This document shows positions 46,551 to 57,618 of a stretch of DNA of 64,000 nt, one piece after another. How positions within the stretch are numbered: the first letter of the stretch is position 1; each line of letters starts with the position of its first letter. The notes beneath the pieces are model-generated. The model was not told where the DNA came from, did no database searches, and saw nothing but the letters and a program-made list of their open reading frames with translations. The translations under genes and the position numbers were made by a program. The DNA is taken from the NCBI GenBank assembly GCA_964016875.1, contig OZ024724.1, forward strand, positions 52,888,438 to 52,952,437, read 5' to 3'. The stretch is from Fallopia convolvulus (taxonomy: Eukaryota; Streptophyta; Magnoliopsida; Caryophyllales; Polygonaceae).

Positions 46551-47692
46551 CGCTTCCAAACATAATCATCTCTCTCATTGCGTAACATGCTTCCCAAAGT
46601 TTTTGCTGCCAAAGGAACCCCACGACACTTTTGAACAATAGATTTCCCAATATTCACTAGCAACGGATACATTTCCTCTTCACCTTTACCGAATGCACAC
46701 TTTGCAAATATGGACCAACAGTTATCATCTGAGAGAGCTTGTAGATTATATGCTTCCATTGTCCCCGTGACAGAGGCTACCCTCTTCTCCCGAGATGTCA
46801 CTATGATTTTGCTCCTCGATGAGCCTATTGCTAATAACTCCTTCAATTCCATCCATTCCTTTGGATCTTTGATCCAAACATCATCTAGAATGAGAAGATA
46901 AGTTCGATCACCAAGTTTCGCACGAAGTTTCTTTTGCAACAACTCCATATTCAACCCTGAGAAGTTTGAGCCCGTAGCAGCTTGGAGAATGCTAAGTATC
47001 AAAGCTCTCAACATAAATTTGTTTGAAACATAAACCCATAATCTCAACTCAAAACGCGATGCCACTCTTGGATCATTATATAACAGCTTTGCAAGAGTTG
47101 TCTTACCCATACCTCCAATTCCAACTATCGGAATGACAGATACACAATCAATTTCATTATTTGAAGAGCTCGTTAGACAACTAATAATTTTCTCTTTATC
47201 TTCCTCTCTTCCAAAAACATCAGAGTCGCGAACATAAGAATAAGTCTCTTCTTTTGCAATAGTCTCTATTGGTAAATGAAGGGTACCTCTCTCTTGAAGA
47301 ACAAAATTCCTCCGGCTGTATTCAACTTCCTCCAACCTACGACGAATAGCCTTAAACTCTCGAGCCACGTCATAATCGGTGAATAGCTTGGTGATTCTCC
47401 TAAACAACCTCCTTCCATTGAGCTTGAGCTCCAAATCTTGCGTGGATATGAGATCTAGTACATCCTCAATATCATAAGCAACACGTTTAAGATTGTCAAG
47501 CCAAATTCTCATGGACTTACTTGTAGATTGCTGATTTTGCACATCCAGAAGAACGGCATCAATTGAAAGCAGGGTTGCTTTGATCATTTCCAACTCATCT
47601 TTCACCCCAAAGATCCAGTTGATTTCTTGGAGAGCAGATGATCCAAGGTATTCAAGAATTCCAGTAACAAGCTCAGACACGTTAATGTCCAT

Positions 47693-49741
47693 GTTTGAGA
47701 ACACACCTGAATCAAAAAAGTGACCGATGAGCACTGTAATGAATATAGGAGGAAAGTGAAGAGAAAAGAAGAAGAATGTTTATTCACATGTAAAATCAAA
47801 ACAATTAAGAACAATCAACATTAATTAAAGGTACTGGTAGATTTATGGTATAAATATCGAATTGGTATTAGATTTAACTGACCAACGCAATAGATGTTCT
47901 CAGCGGTCAATCGGCGACAATGATGAATTTGCTAGTTGCTTAAGCTCTCCAGATTTCTTAACTTGTTTATTTGTGGCTGCCTTGACTTAACTAGCGAAGA
48001 AAGGGAGATAATGGAAGTAGGTACGTGTCTTTTTCAAGTATGTTTAGGCAAAATTACATCTTACTTTCAATCGAGTGTAAATTAGCCTTGTTAATTTTTG
48101 GTTTTTACAAATGTCCTATTACCGATTAGATCCTTGAATATTAAAATAGCCTTGTTAATTATTGAGTAGTTGCTTCAACCACCTATTGGATAGTTGCGAA
48201 TTGTAAGCACAGGTCCTGTCAAGTGTCAACGACAAGAAGTTCGTTCCAAACGTACTTATAATGAGTATTTCGTTAATATATTGTCAAAACCAAAAATTAT
48301 TGTACTTCGTTATTCGTTAAGATAGTGCTGTTAGGCAAGATTTTTCACCTATAATATATGTTGATGAAGACCATGCGAAACCTGAATACTCGTTGATTGT
48401 ATGGCATCATCGTTTATACAACAATAACAAATGCATGTTGGTTCCCTCCTTGACTAGTGGGCGACCCAATTGATCAGCCCAAACACTAAATCCAAAGCCC
48501 AAAGACTTCTAGCAGTTGCAAATGGCAAAGGTTAAGTGTAAGGGTCTAGAAATTTCAAGCAAGTTGGAGACTAAAATGTGTCAACTTTTTGTAATAGTGA
48601 CTTTGGTCCAAACACATCCAATGCCCTTTACTTGGGTTCATTTTTTTTGTAATAGTGTCACTTTTTTATGATGATTTTTTATATAACTTTGTAAATTGTA
48701 AAGAGAATTAGAGAAACCTTGTTTCAATTATTCAATAAAATGTATGAAAATATATAAAAAATCAAATTGCAGCATAAATTTCTTACTCCTTAATACATAA
48801 AAGATTGTTTTGTCACAAATCGCCTATTAAAAATTATATTTTGAACCAACCATTTTTAACAATAAATCTTAAATAAAAACACCTTATATAATACAATTCA
48901 CTAAATTATACCACCAATATCTATTTCTCAATGTAGCTTTTAATTAGTTAGCCAAAATCCCCTTGGTTAATTAATTAATTTATTTTATATAAATGATTTT
49001 AGTCAAATAACATTTTTATATGTGAATTTTAAAAAACTTAATAAAAGTGACTTTTGTTTAAAAAATGAATGCACTAATACTTTAAAAAAAAAAACTAAGT
49101 AAATGTATTATACTCCAGCAATATAAAATGTAGCTAGAAAATGGTTATTGGTGGCACAGTTTAAATGGCAGTAACAAAAAAAACTACTTATATATGATAT
49201 CTTTCTATACATGCATATATGTTGTATATTTGAATTTGAAAATATAATTGGAGATATACTTATGTTAAAAATAAGTGTAATGCTCAATTAGAAAGGTCAT
49301 AAATATTTTATTTCCCGTCTTTTCTTTATAGGGAAAACATCAAAACAACCAATGTATTTACTTTTGAAACAAAATATCTCAAACTCATTTGATGAGTGAC
49401 CAAAGCTAGTAACATAGTTTTCATTTCCTTAGAAAGCAATCTCCCTTAATTTCGATGGCAAATACAGCACGCTTCATTTTTATTTTTTTATTTGAAATCA
49501 ATCTTTATTACATACTTCAATTACCATACAGCGATACAAAAATTTTATAATTGTATCCTTTCTAGAATTGGTTATTTGATATTCTCCCCGCTTTTTCATT
49601 GATTTTTTTCCCAAATTTTATTTGATATCTTTCCTGAATGAAATTGATATTGATATTTGTAATAGTAAGAAATCAGTAGAGAATTGATAAACAGAAATTC
49701 AGTGGGCAACTCTACAACAGAAGCCATTGGATTAGAATTCA
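47693..49741. other. Divergent intergenic region between CNL and cyclin B genes
   Basis: The CNL leader and promoter should lie just right of 47692 and the cyclin promoter at the right end. The stretch is AT-rich with no recognised gene or element. Confidence 0.4.
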
Positions 49742-49751
49742 TCCAACGGTT
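49742..49751 (+). promoter_or_regulatory. MSA element (mitosis-specific activator) of the cyclin gene
   Basis: TCCAACGGTT matches the MSA core (CNAACGG) bound by three-repeat MYB3R factors that drive G2/M expression. It lies 212 bp before the ATG. Confidence 0.75.
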
Positions 49752-49774
49752 CTAAATAGAGAAAGGAAAATTCT

Positions 49775-49784
49775 GACCGTTGGA
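49775..49784 (-). promoter_or_regulatory. Second MSA element, inverted
   Basis: On the minus strand it reads TCCAACGGTC. With the site at 49742 it forms an inverted pair 33 bp apart, just upstream of the probable leader. Confidence 0.75.
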
Positions 49785-49953
49785 CAGCGCAAACATTCCC
49801 TCTTTCATTTTTATGTTGCTTGTTCAGGACATTTCCTTCAATTTTTCTCTTCACAATTCATATTTCTGTAATTCTTCAAGATCATCATTCAGAAGAGAGA
49901 CGGGAAGAGTTTCTGAGCCGCGGAGTGGAGATTGAAGAGAAGACGAGGAAAAA

Positions 49954-52330
49954 ATGGCTTCAAGATTGACTGTTTCTCAGCAAGCAAGAGGTTTCTCTCC
50001 TCCTCCGACTTTTTTTTTTCTCTTTTCGCTTGTCATCAGCGTTCAATTTTGAAATCACTAGCAATGCTTGAACAAAATCCATCGTCTTGCTAGGATGAAT
50101 TCGAAACCCTAGGGCTCTATTCTGCCGAAAACTAGTGAAAATTTCTCCGGATTAAGTTTAATTTCGAGATGGGTGCTTCATATCATACATGATTCGTTTC
50201 AAACATGATCTTTTAGCTTTGATTTACTTGGGCGTTTCTCTATCAGGCTCAGTTCCACAGAATCTAGGAGTGTCTATCAGTTTGATTTGTTTAAACAAAC
50301 TTGACACTGAGAACTGCTATAAACATCACATCCGTTTTCTTGTACCTCTATTTTCTTTCAGTTAATCTTGAGACACAGTGGATTGATAGTGTGATTTGAA
50401 TTGAATCTTGAATAGGCGAAGAGGTAGTTGTTGGTGGTGGAAAACAGAAAAACATGGTAAGGGAAGGGAAAAACAGGAGAGCCCTCAATGATATTGGCAA
50501 TCTTGTCACTTTAAAGGCAGCAGGAGTAAAACCTAATGTTCAGATCTCCAGACCGGTTACAAGGATAATTTGTTTTCCCCTCTGTATGTCCCTTTGCAAT
50601 CCCATAACTTGTAAGCATTTCCTGATTCTACATCTCTCTTTTGTTGCCAATAGGAATTTTGGTGCCCAATTGCTGGCCAAGCCACAGTCAGGAGCTGTGA
50701 TTGCTAACAAGAAGGTTTTCAATCTTGGAGAACTATCTTGATTTTGAAATTGCTTGGTGTTTACAAATTTTTTGCTGACTTCTGAGTTTCTTTTTGTTTT
50801 TTTGTAAGAAACCTGAGAATGCTGCTAATGGTGCTCAACTTGTCACCAATAAGGTTTTGCCACTGGCAAAAGAGAAGGTTCCTACCAAGCCAAAATCCCA
50901 CCAGGAAGTGATTGTGATTAGCCCTGACACAGAAGAGAAGAAAGTGAACCAGAAAAAGTCTGATGCTGGTTTCTTGGGTTCAGCAAGGAGGAAGAAACTG
51001 CCCACTACAACTTCAATCCTGACTGCTCGTAGCAGGGTAATAACCCCCAAAATTCCTATGAATAATGGTTGTTTGGATCTTACATCAACATTCTTAGGTG
51101 GTTTAATGTGGATTGTTTATATTGGCTTTCTAGGCTGCTTGTGGATTAGTGGCAGATAAGAAGCCAAAAGACCCAATTGTCGATATAGATGCTGCTGATG
51201 TTGACGATGAATTAGCTGTGGTTGAGTATGTTGAGGATATCTACAAGTTTTACAAGCTAACTGAGGTACTTAATCTTTAGCTCTCTCTTTCAGGATGCTT
51301 GAGTGTTTACTGTTTATGACTAATGGTTGTTTTGTTAGAATGAGACCCAGCTTCATGACTACATGGACTCACAGCCAGAGCTCAATGAAAAGATGAGGGC
51401 AATTCTGGTTGATTGGTTGATTGAGGTCCATAACAGATTTCAACTCATGCCCGAAACTCTCTATATCACCATCAACGTTGTTGATCGATTCCTCTGCCTA
51501 AAAGCAGTGCCAAGGAAAGAATTGCAGCCATTGGGTATTGGTGCAATGCTTATAGCCTGCAAGTATGAAGAGATTTGGGCCCCACAGGTACTTAAATTAT
51601 CTGTCAAGGTTTGTGGGTTATGGAAATATTTTATATATATGTAGGAAGTAGAAAATGAAACTCTTCTGTTGTGTTTCCTTTTCAGGTCAAAGAATTTGTG
51701 TGCATATCAGACAATGTGTACACTTATGAGCAAATCCTGAGAATGGAGAAGATCATTCTGGGCAAGCTTCAATGGAACATAACTGTCCCTACACCTTATA
51801 TGTTCCTTACCAGATTCATCAAAGCATCCATCCCCGACAATGAAGTATTAATTTTGAATATAAATATGGTTTTAGATAACTAATTTGGGTTTTAATTTGA
51901 TTCTCTTGAATTAAAATGCAGTTGGAGAACATGGTATACTTTCTTGCAGAGCTTGCCTTGATGAACTATACCGCCTTGGAATATTGCCCTTCAATGGTGG
52001 CTGCCTCTGCAGTCTATGTAACTCGTCGTACCCTCCACAAGAGCCCTGCTTGGACCGAGACTCTGAAGCTGCATACACAGTTTACAGAATCTCAACTCAT
52101 GTAAGGATTGTTTATAGCAACATAAAAAGTTTAATTTTGGTTGATGAATATTAACAATGTGGGTATGTCTTGGCAATGGTTTCAGGAATTGTGCAAAGTT
52201 GCTTGTGACACTACACTCAACAGCAGCTGAGAGCAAACTGCAGGCAGTTTATAAGGAGTACTCGAAGCCCGAACATTGTGCTGTGGCTCTGAGCTTACCA
52301 GCAAAATCTATCATGACCCTTTCATCCTAA
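49954..52330 (+). CDS. CYCB1: G2/mitotic-specific cyclin B1-type
   Basis: Regulatory subunit of the mitotic cyclin-dependent kinase; nuclear and cytoplasmic, degraded by the APC/C. Nine exons: 49954-49990, 50416-50563, 50654-50714, 50809-51036, 51134-51265, 51339-51587, 51686-51844, 51922-52100, 52186-52330; 446 codons including TAA, all phases consistent. The destruction box RRALNDIGN is in exon 2. Cyclin N box: MRAILVDWLIEVHNRF, ETLYITINVVDRFL and ACKYEEIWAP; the C-terminal cyclin fold follows. Two MSA motifs upstream agree with G2/M control. One oddity: the exon 2 donor that keeps the family sequence (VTR then NFGAQLLA) would be AG/GATAAT, not GT. A GT at 50588 is the in-frame alternative and adds eight residues. 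Confidence 0.9.
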
Positions 52331-54202
52331 TATGAAGATCAGATCAATCCTTTGACTGATAACAACTTGGCCTGTTCTAAGTATTGTTTTTTCTCTTCTA
52401 TTAGGTTTTAGGCAGCCTAATCAACGTGTTAGTTGATTAATATTTAGGTATGAAGATCCTATTGACTAAAAAAACTCTTATACTGATTACATTCTTTCTT
52501 GCTTGAGAGAGAGTTCAGTTTAGTTGTATGTTGTATTATGACTGGGTTTGGTTGGTTTTGACATTTGAGGCTTCTAGACATTTTTAAACCATTCTTAGAA
52601 AGGCATTTGTTCCCAACAACTACTGTTTGTATAGCATTATCCGTTTGAAACAAGAACAAAACCCTTAAAAAGTAGCTTTGCAGTAATTGTTGAAATTCTT
52701 TGGCATCTCTTGTACCTAATAACAATATCACCAACCCAAGTGGCAGCAATGTGCGCATCAACTTTCCGGTTAAACGGGCCAAAGTTAAAAACTTTCAGAG
52801 AACTGTATAGCTTAATTGTCCATAAATTTGAAGGGTCCAAAACGCTAAAATATCTTCAAGGGTCCAAAACGCTAAAATATCTAATGTTTTCGTGAACTAG
52901 CTAGGGAACGTGTCACAATTTCCTGGCTGCCCTTTAAATATGGGTGATGGTCTTTGTCAAGCTAGAAGACATCAATATATAGTTCGTAAAACCTATCAAA
53001 ACGTGATCCTAATTTGATAACCTTAAATTGACTGAACTGTAATAAATAAGATTCATTTGATTTAACCGGACTTGAAAGGGCAAAATTACCTGATTTATCT
53101 GTAAGTTCTCTATCCCATTCTCTAATTAATTTATACGTATAAAAAAACCCAGTATTATCCTTTATAATTAAGCAATGCCTCATTTAATGTAGTAAGAAAT
53201 AAAAATGATTTTTTTTTATTTATAAAAATTAAGAAAGTTGATGGAATGGTTGGCAATTATAGGATAATGAAGAGAATGTTGTGTTGTGTTGAGTTGCAGC
53301 CCACACAAAATTTCTGTAAAGTGGTTGGGAGAGTACAAGAGATCTGATGAGGCCTGCTTAAATGATCGAGGGAGGGGTATTTATTTATGAATTGTCGTAT
53401 TTTAAAGACATGAAAGCAACAATTTTGTGTGGTTTCAGTTTCAGGTAGGACATTATCATCAGCCAATTCCAAACATAGATATTGTCCATATCATTTGTAC
53501 GTATGAGGATTTCTGGGCGCATGGAGTCGGGTGCCCACGTGGGCTTCTTGTTTTTTTGCCCATTCAAGTTGATTCCCGAGTTGCTTGTAATAATGTAACG
53601 TTGTTGTATAGTACTTCAATTCAATCACTTCTACAAGCTACGGAGTACAACAAATGAATATAGCAAACTCAGTTTGGATTTTCATTTCTAAGTTCTATCC
53701 TACCCCATCTGCATTATTAATTCTCCCAAATTCTTTTTCTTCTTTCCCTTGTACTTTGAAAATATTCATAACAAAGAGGTAATACTTTTCAATTCTGATT
53801 GAATGCTTAAAAATTACGTACCCAAATATGTAGAGATGTATAGGTAATACGGAGTATGTATGAAGCTTGGACCCACAAAGAGGGCAACTATTTCAAAGCT
53901 AGCTTGATTATGATTGGGCCAAATGTAGTGTTCATTTGAAGGTTTTGGTTAGTGCGTGCTTTAATGATTGACGTTTCTTTGCAGCAAAATCACACTCAAA
54001 AATTACGAGTCAAGATGTTCATTTTTTGGGGTATCGGATGGATATCACTGTAAGTCGACATTAATATATAAATGAACGTTAAAAGATTCACGTGATTCGA
54101 AATTTAATTAGTACTTTAGTTGTCGGATCCGAAGCTACTCCGTATTAGATAAGGATTGCCATAAAATCTTGTTCTCTTCAAAAGTCAGTTGTCATTTCAT
54201 TA
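52331..54202. other. 3' flank of cyclin B and intergenic DNA
   Basis: The 3' UTR probably covers the first 200-300 bases. A short direct duplication AGGGTCCAAAACGCTAAAATATCT lies near 52832-52881. No further gene recognised. Confidence 0.4.
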
Positions 54203-54204
54203 TA

Positions 54205-54453
54205 CTCTCTGTTTCACATTACTTTGATTTAAAATAAAATTTCACATAGTAAAGAATTTTTTTCTTTCAAAATTACTCATATTAAATACTCTTTATTTTT
54301 TCTCAATTACCTTGGAAGATTCAACTAAAAAAATTAAATTTTGAGATATATATAAATGGAGTTATACACAAGGGTATAAATGAAAAAAATTAGAAGAACA
54401 TCTATTTTGAAACAAAAAAACCTTTAAGAACAAGTATTGGGAAACGGAGGGAG
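54205..54453. mobile_element. Stowaway-type MITE
   Basis: TA target duplication (54203-54204 and 54454-54455). The left end is CTCTCTGTTTCACATTACTT; the complement of the right end is CTCCCTCCGTTTCCCAATACTT. These are the typical CTCCCTCCGT ends of plant Tc1/mariner-derived MITEs; length 249 bp. Confidence 0.75.
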
Positions 54454-54548
54454 TACTGCGTATTTCTCTTTTTTTATCTTAATTATTGGTCAATTGATAA
54501 CGATTGTTAAACTTTACTTAAACTGATGATGATTTGAAATCATGCAAC

Positions 54549-54682
54549 TAGGGTTGTTCAAATGGCTCGGCGATCCATAATCCGGCCTGACTCAACCCGG
54601 AATTTACGGGTTATGAATCGGATTACAGGTCGATGAATTGTTTTACGGGTTTCGGGTTGGGTCGACCCATTGAACAACCCTA
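54549..54682. mobile_element. Small hAT-like MITE
   Basis: 134 bp with terminal inverted repeats TAGGGTTGTTCAAATGG and, on the complement of the right end, TAGGGTTGTTCAATGG. The core is GC-richer with ACCCGG/CGGGTT words. The putative 8-bp target duplication (CATGCAAC and AAATCAAC) is imperfect. Confidence 0.6.
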
Positions 54683-54946
54683 AAATCAACAATATGAATG
54701 TTAAGAAGACTAAATAGTATATAACTAGATGACTAAAAAGATAATAAGAGTATCTCAACCATGATATTTAAAATAAGTATCACATTTCACTTTTTTAGCT
54801 TATCTCTCATCCACATCATTACATTCATAAAATTTATATAAATTTTTTTATTATATCATATCCTACATATCTTTAAATACTAAGAATTAAATATTGTACA
54901 TCTACTTATATTATAATATACTCTGCAGTTAACAATTAGAGAAAAA

Positions 54947-54975
54947 CTAGTAAGATCCGATCGTGCCATGCACGA
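54947..54975 (-). mobile_element. Helitron-like 3' terminus, minus strand
   Basis: On the minus strand, a hairpin TCGTGC-ATG-GCACGA (54975-54961) is followed 10 bases on by CTAG (54950-54947) and T. The element would extend to the right into AT-rich DNA; its 5' end is not identified. Confidence 0.45.
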
Positions 54976-55481
54976 TTATAACTTGAAAAAAAAATTATGT
55001 AGGAGGAATTGTACTCGTCAATCGAATTTTACATAAACTTATTCAATAAAATAATATATTTTCCTGGGTAAAATTTCAAACGAAAATTATTATAATATGT
55101 AGGGAATAAAAAATATAATTAAATAACAGTATATATTTATTTATAATAGCATAGGTGATTTAATTCTTGAATTAGATAATATTATTTTATTATAATATAC
55201 AGGAAAATAAACATTGAAAAAACTAAATAATATTTTCATACTCATTAGATGAATATGACAAGTAATAGTAATAAATAAGGTAATTTATTATAATAGGCGT
55301 GAAATGCTTATCAATAACATTTGTTATTGATTTTTTTTATTTAATATGTTAAGTACTAATGATAAATGGGATACTACTATTATAATATGTAAAAAATGTA
55401 AATACTAAAAAAAATTAAAGATAAAAAAGTAAATGAACAATTGCGGGCCGTGGCTTTGAAAGGGAGAGATGAAAATACACT

Positions 55482-55667
55482 ATGAATCATCAAACTCCAC
55501 AACAAAAGAGATTATTCTATCTATTTTTTTTTTTTTGCTTGTTGATTTCTACTTTCATACTTTTGGAGAAAAGTAAAACACAAAGACCAGCTAATACCAA
55601 TGCCAATACCAATACCAATACCAATACCAATGCCAACATGCCCAAGTCATTCAAATTAAGTTTGTGA
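55482..55667 (+). CDS. Possible small protein with hydrophobic N-terminus (doubtful)
   Basis: 61 codons from a true ATG. Residues 11-28 are strongly hydrophobic (LFYLFFFFCLLISTFILL), like a signal peptide. Then comes a short linker, a (TN/AN)n run made by a CCAATA hexanucleotide microsatellite (55594-55636), and a short tail. It has no recognised peptide-hormone motif (no CLE- or IDA-like end). It could be a real secreted peptide, but a chance ORF in AT-rich DNA is more likely. Confidence 0.18.
   Translation: MNHQTPQQKRLFYLFFFFCLLISTFILLEKSKTQRPANTNANTNTNTNTNANMPKSFKLSL
55594..55636 (+). repeat. CCAATA hexanucleotide microsatellite
   Basis: About seven consecutive ACCAAT units, with CCAATG variants at both ends. 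Confidence 0.85.
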
Positions 55668-55916
55668 CCCAGATACAAAAACTACAAAGTCTTTTCCTAC
55701 TTTGCTTCCACTTTTTTCTTGTATATTTGGGGTGTGTTTGGAAATATAAGTTATTTGGACATAAACAATTAATTATAACTAGTTATAAGTTACGTACAAT
55801 TCTTATTTTTTATTTAATAAGAAAGAAGAAATTAACTAATATTATTTTCATATTTGATTATTTTATTCAAAACAACTCCAAACAACTATCCAAATTCCTT
55901 TTTTTTTTTATTTAAA

Positions 55917-55943
55917 CTAGTGTAATTCCCGTGCCCTGCACGG
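55917..55943 (-). mobile_element. Helitron-like 3' terminus, minus strand
   Basis: On the minus strand, a hairpin CCGTGC-AGG-GCACGG (55943-55929) is followed by GAATTACA, then CTAG (55920-55917) and T. It has the same architecture as the ends at 32242 and 54947. Confidence 0.5.
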
Positions 55944-57400
55944 AGTTAGCTTAAAAATTTATTTTAAGTATTTATATATTTTTAAAATGTTTATAATAAT
56001 CAAATTTAATTTAATATTAAACTGTGACAACACCAAAAAATAAACTATGATGATCAACTTGTTTTTTTTTAGTTGGCGAATATCAAATATAGCAAAATAT
56101 ATTTTTGTACTTTTATATAAACTATTTATTATTTTAAAGATCCTATCTTATACCTTTAAATTTGATTTACTCCATTTAATTTAACTATATTAGAATTTAT
56201 ATTTGATGATTGTGATTTACTCCATATATTTAACTATTTTTAAATATATATTTGTGAATAGCTAATTAAATCGTATCTATTATTATTTTAAAAAAATTAT
56301 TCAATAATTTCTCATATAGGAAATTATAAAATGTATTGGAGTTAATGTTAGATAAATAGCAAATATGTATTAATAAAAACGTCATATTATTATTTCGTTT
56401 TCCCAAATATTTCTGATTAAATTTGTAAGAAAATTAGTTAAATCTTATATGATGTTATTGTTAAAAATCACAACAAATAAATTCACATAAAAAGTATGCA
56501 AAATTACAACAAATATATATTGGAACTATATTGTTGAATATTTGAATCTTTTTTCAATTGGGAAAATTAAATTCAAGACAAATTAATACTCCATATATAA
56601 GTGCGTGAGTTTTTAATTTGGAAATAGGATTGTTTGATATAGTAAATTTAATTATCAAAAATAAATAAAAGATTCCAAAATCAAAAATTCAAGATTTGGT
56701 AATAAAAATTTGGCTTGGTTTATATGTAAATTATGAAAAAAACATAATGGAAAATTATAAACTAAATATCATAATTGGAAATTATAATATTAAATTGGTT
56801 TTATTTGTATGCAAAATTGTCAGAAAATCATAAATGAGAATTTCAAGATAAAGCATAATAATAATTGGAAATTAAAGATATGCTAACAATAATGGATTCA
56901 ATCCTATTATTTCTATCTAAATATGGAGTATCATAGTGGAAATTATGACATGGATTAATTATACGTAAATTAAATTTGGAAATTATAATTGTGAATTGGC
57001 AGTTTGTATTGTCAAAAAATGGACCTTTTTTTAGCCCATCAAATAAATTATTTCAGGCCCGTCTCAATTATTTCAGGGATCCTAGGGCGAAATAAAATTT
57101 AGGGGCCCTTGAATTAACAAATAAATGGACCTTTTTTTAGCCCATCAAATAAATAAGCTTTTCTATACAATTTTTATTTATTTTTATTAGATGTTATTGT
57201 AAAATCACAACATATAATTTCACATAAAAAGTATGAAAAATTACAACAAATATATATTGGAACTATATTGTTGAATAGAACAAATTTAGCCCAAAAGCAT
57301 TTTGGGCCACCCTAATTAGGCCCTTGTTAAGCTCCCCTATTAAATTAGCTATTTGTTAAGTATATAAGGCTTAATTTTTTTTTTTACTTTTTCCTCTCTC
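55944..57400. other. AT-rich DNA with two internal direct duplications
   Basis: A segment of about 90 bp at 56451-56540 recurs at 57190-57277 (GATGTTATTGT...ATTGTTGAATA). A 32-bp segment with ACCTTTTTTTAGCCCATC recurs at about 57013 and 57124. No coding sequence. The region may be the body of the Helitron ending at 55917. Confidence 0.5.
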
Positions 57401-57618
57401 TCCCTCCTCTCGCGTGCGACCGGTAAACTCTCTCGGTCTCTCCCATCACTTGCAAAAACCGATTCTCAACTGCAAAAAACGGTTTGAGTTCGTCGATTTT
57501 AAGTCGGATTCCGTAGTGCAATGTGTATTTAAAGTTGATTTGAAGTTCGTTCTCGAGATTCTGGTGTTTTTGCGCAACTGGATTTCGTCTACTGATCGTC
57601 CATAAGCCTCTGTTTCAG
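57401..57618 (+). other. Probable 5' untranslated exon of the DUF1985-Ulp1 gene
   Basis: A CT-rich start (CCTCTCTCTCCCTCCTCTCG) and GC-richer block end at CAG/GTTAGGG (donor 57619). The acceptor TTTCTAG ends at 58900, eight bases before the ATG at 58909. Transcription start not fixed. Confidence 0.5.

Larger units (their letters stand above)
40077..47692 (-). pseudogene. CC-NB-LRR resistance gene (RGA type) split by a copia element
   Basis: Intracellular immune receptor of the CNL class. From ATG at 47692: Rx-N coiled coil (KDELEMIKATLLSIDAVL, and a DIEDVLD motif); P-loop GIGGMGKTT; kinase-2 LLILDDVW; RNBS-B SKIIVTSR; GLPL-type GVPLAAKTLG. The frame then meets the copia LTR at 46550, just after a DYVWKR motif. 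It resumes at 41619 with RIKESELW, then FCAIFEKGCPLF, MHDLLHD (MHD motif) and roughly a dozen LRRs, to TAA at 40077. Without the insert and one CGCTT target copy the frame is exactly 895 codons including stop, intronless. As it stands, translation would end within the LTR after about 396 residues, leaving only CC and a partial NB-ARC. The ATG at 47692 is the first true ATG in frame. Confidence 0.93.

Noticed and set aside
54558..54758. 66-codon minus-strand ORF
   Set aside because: It overlaps the small hAT-like MITE and its flank; no independent support.
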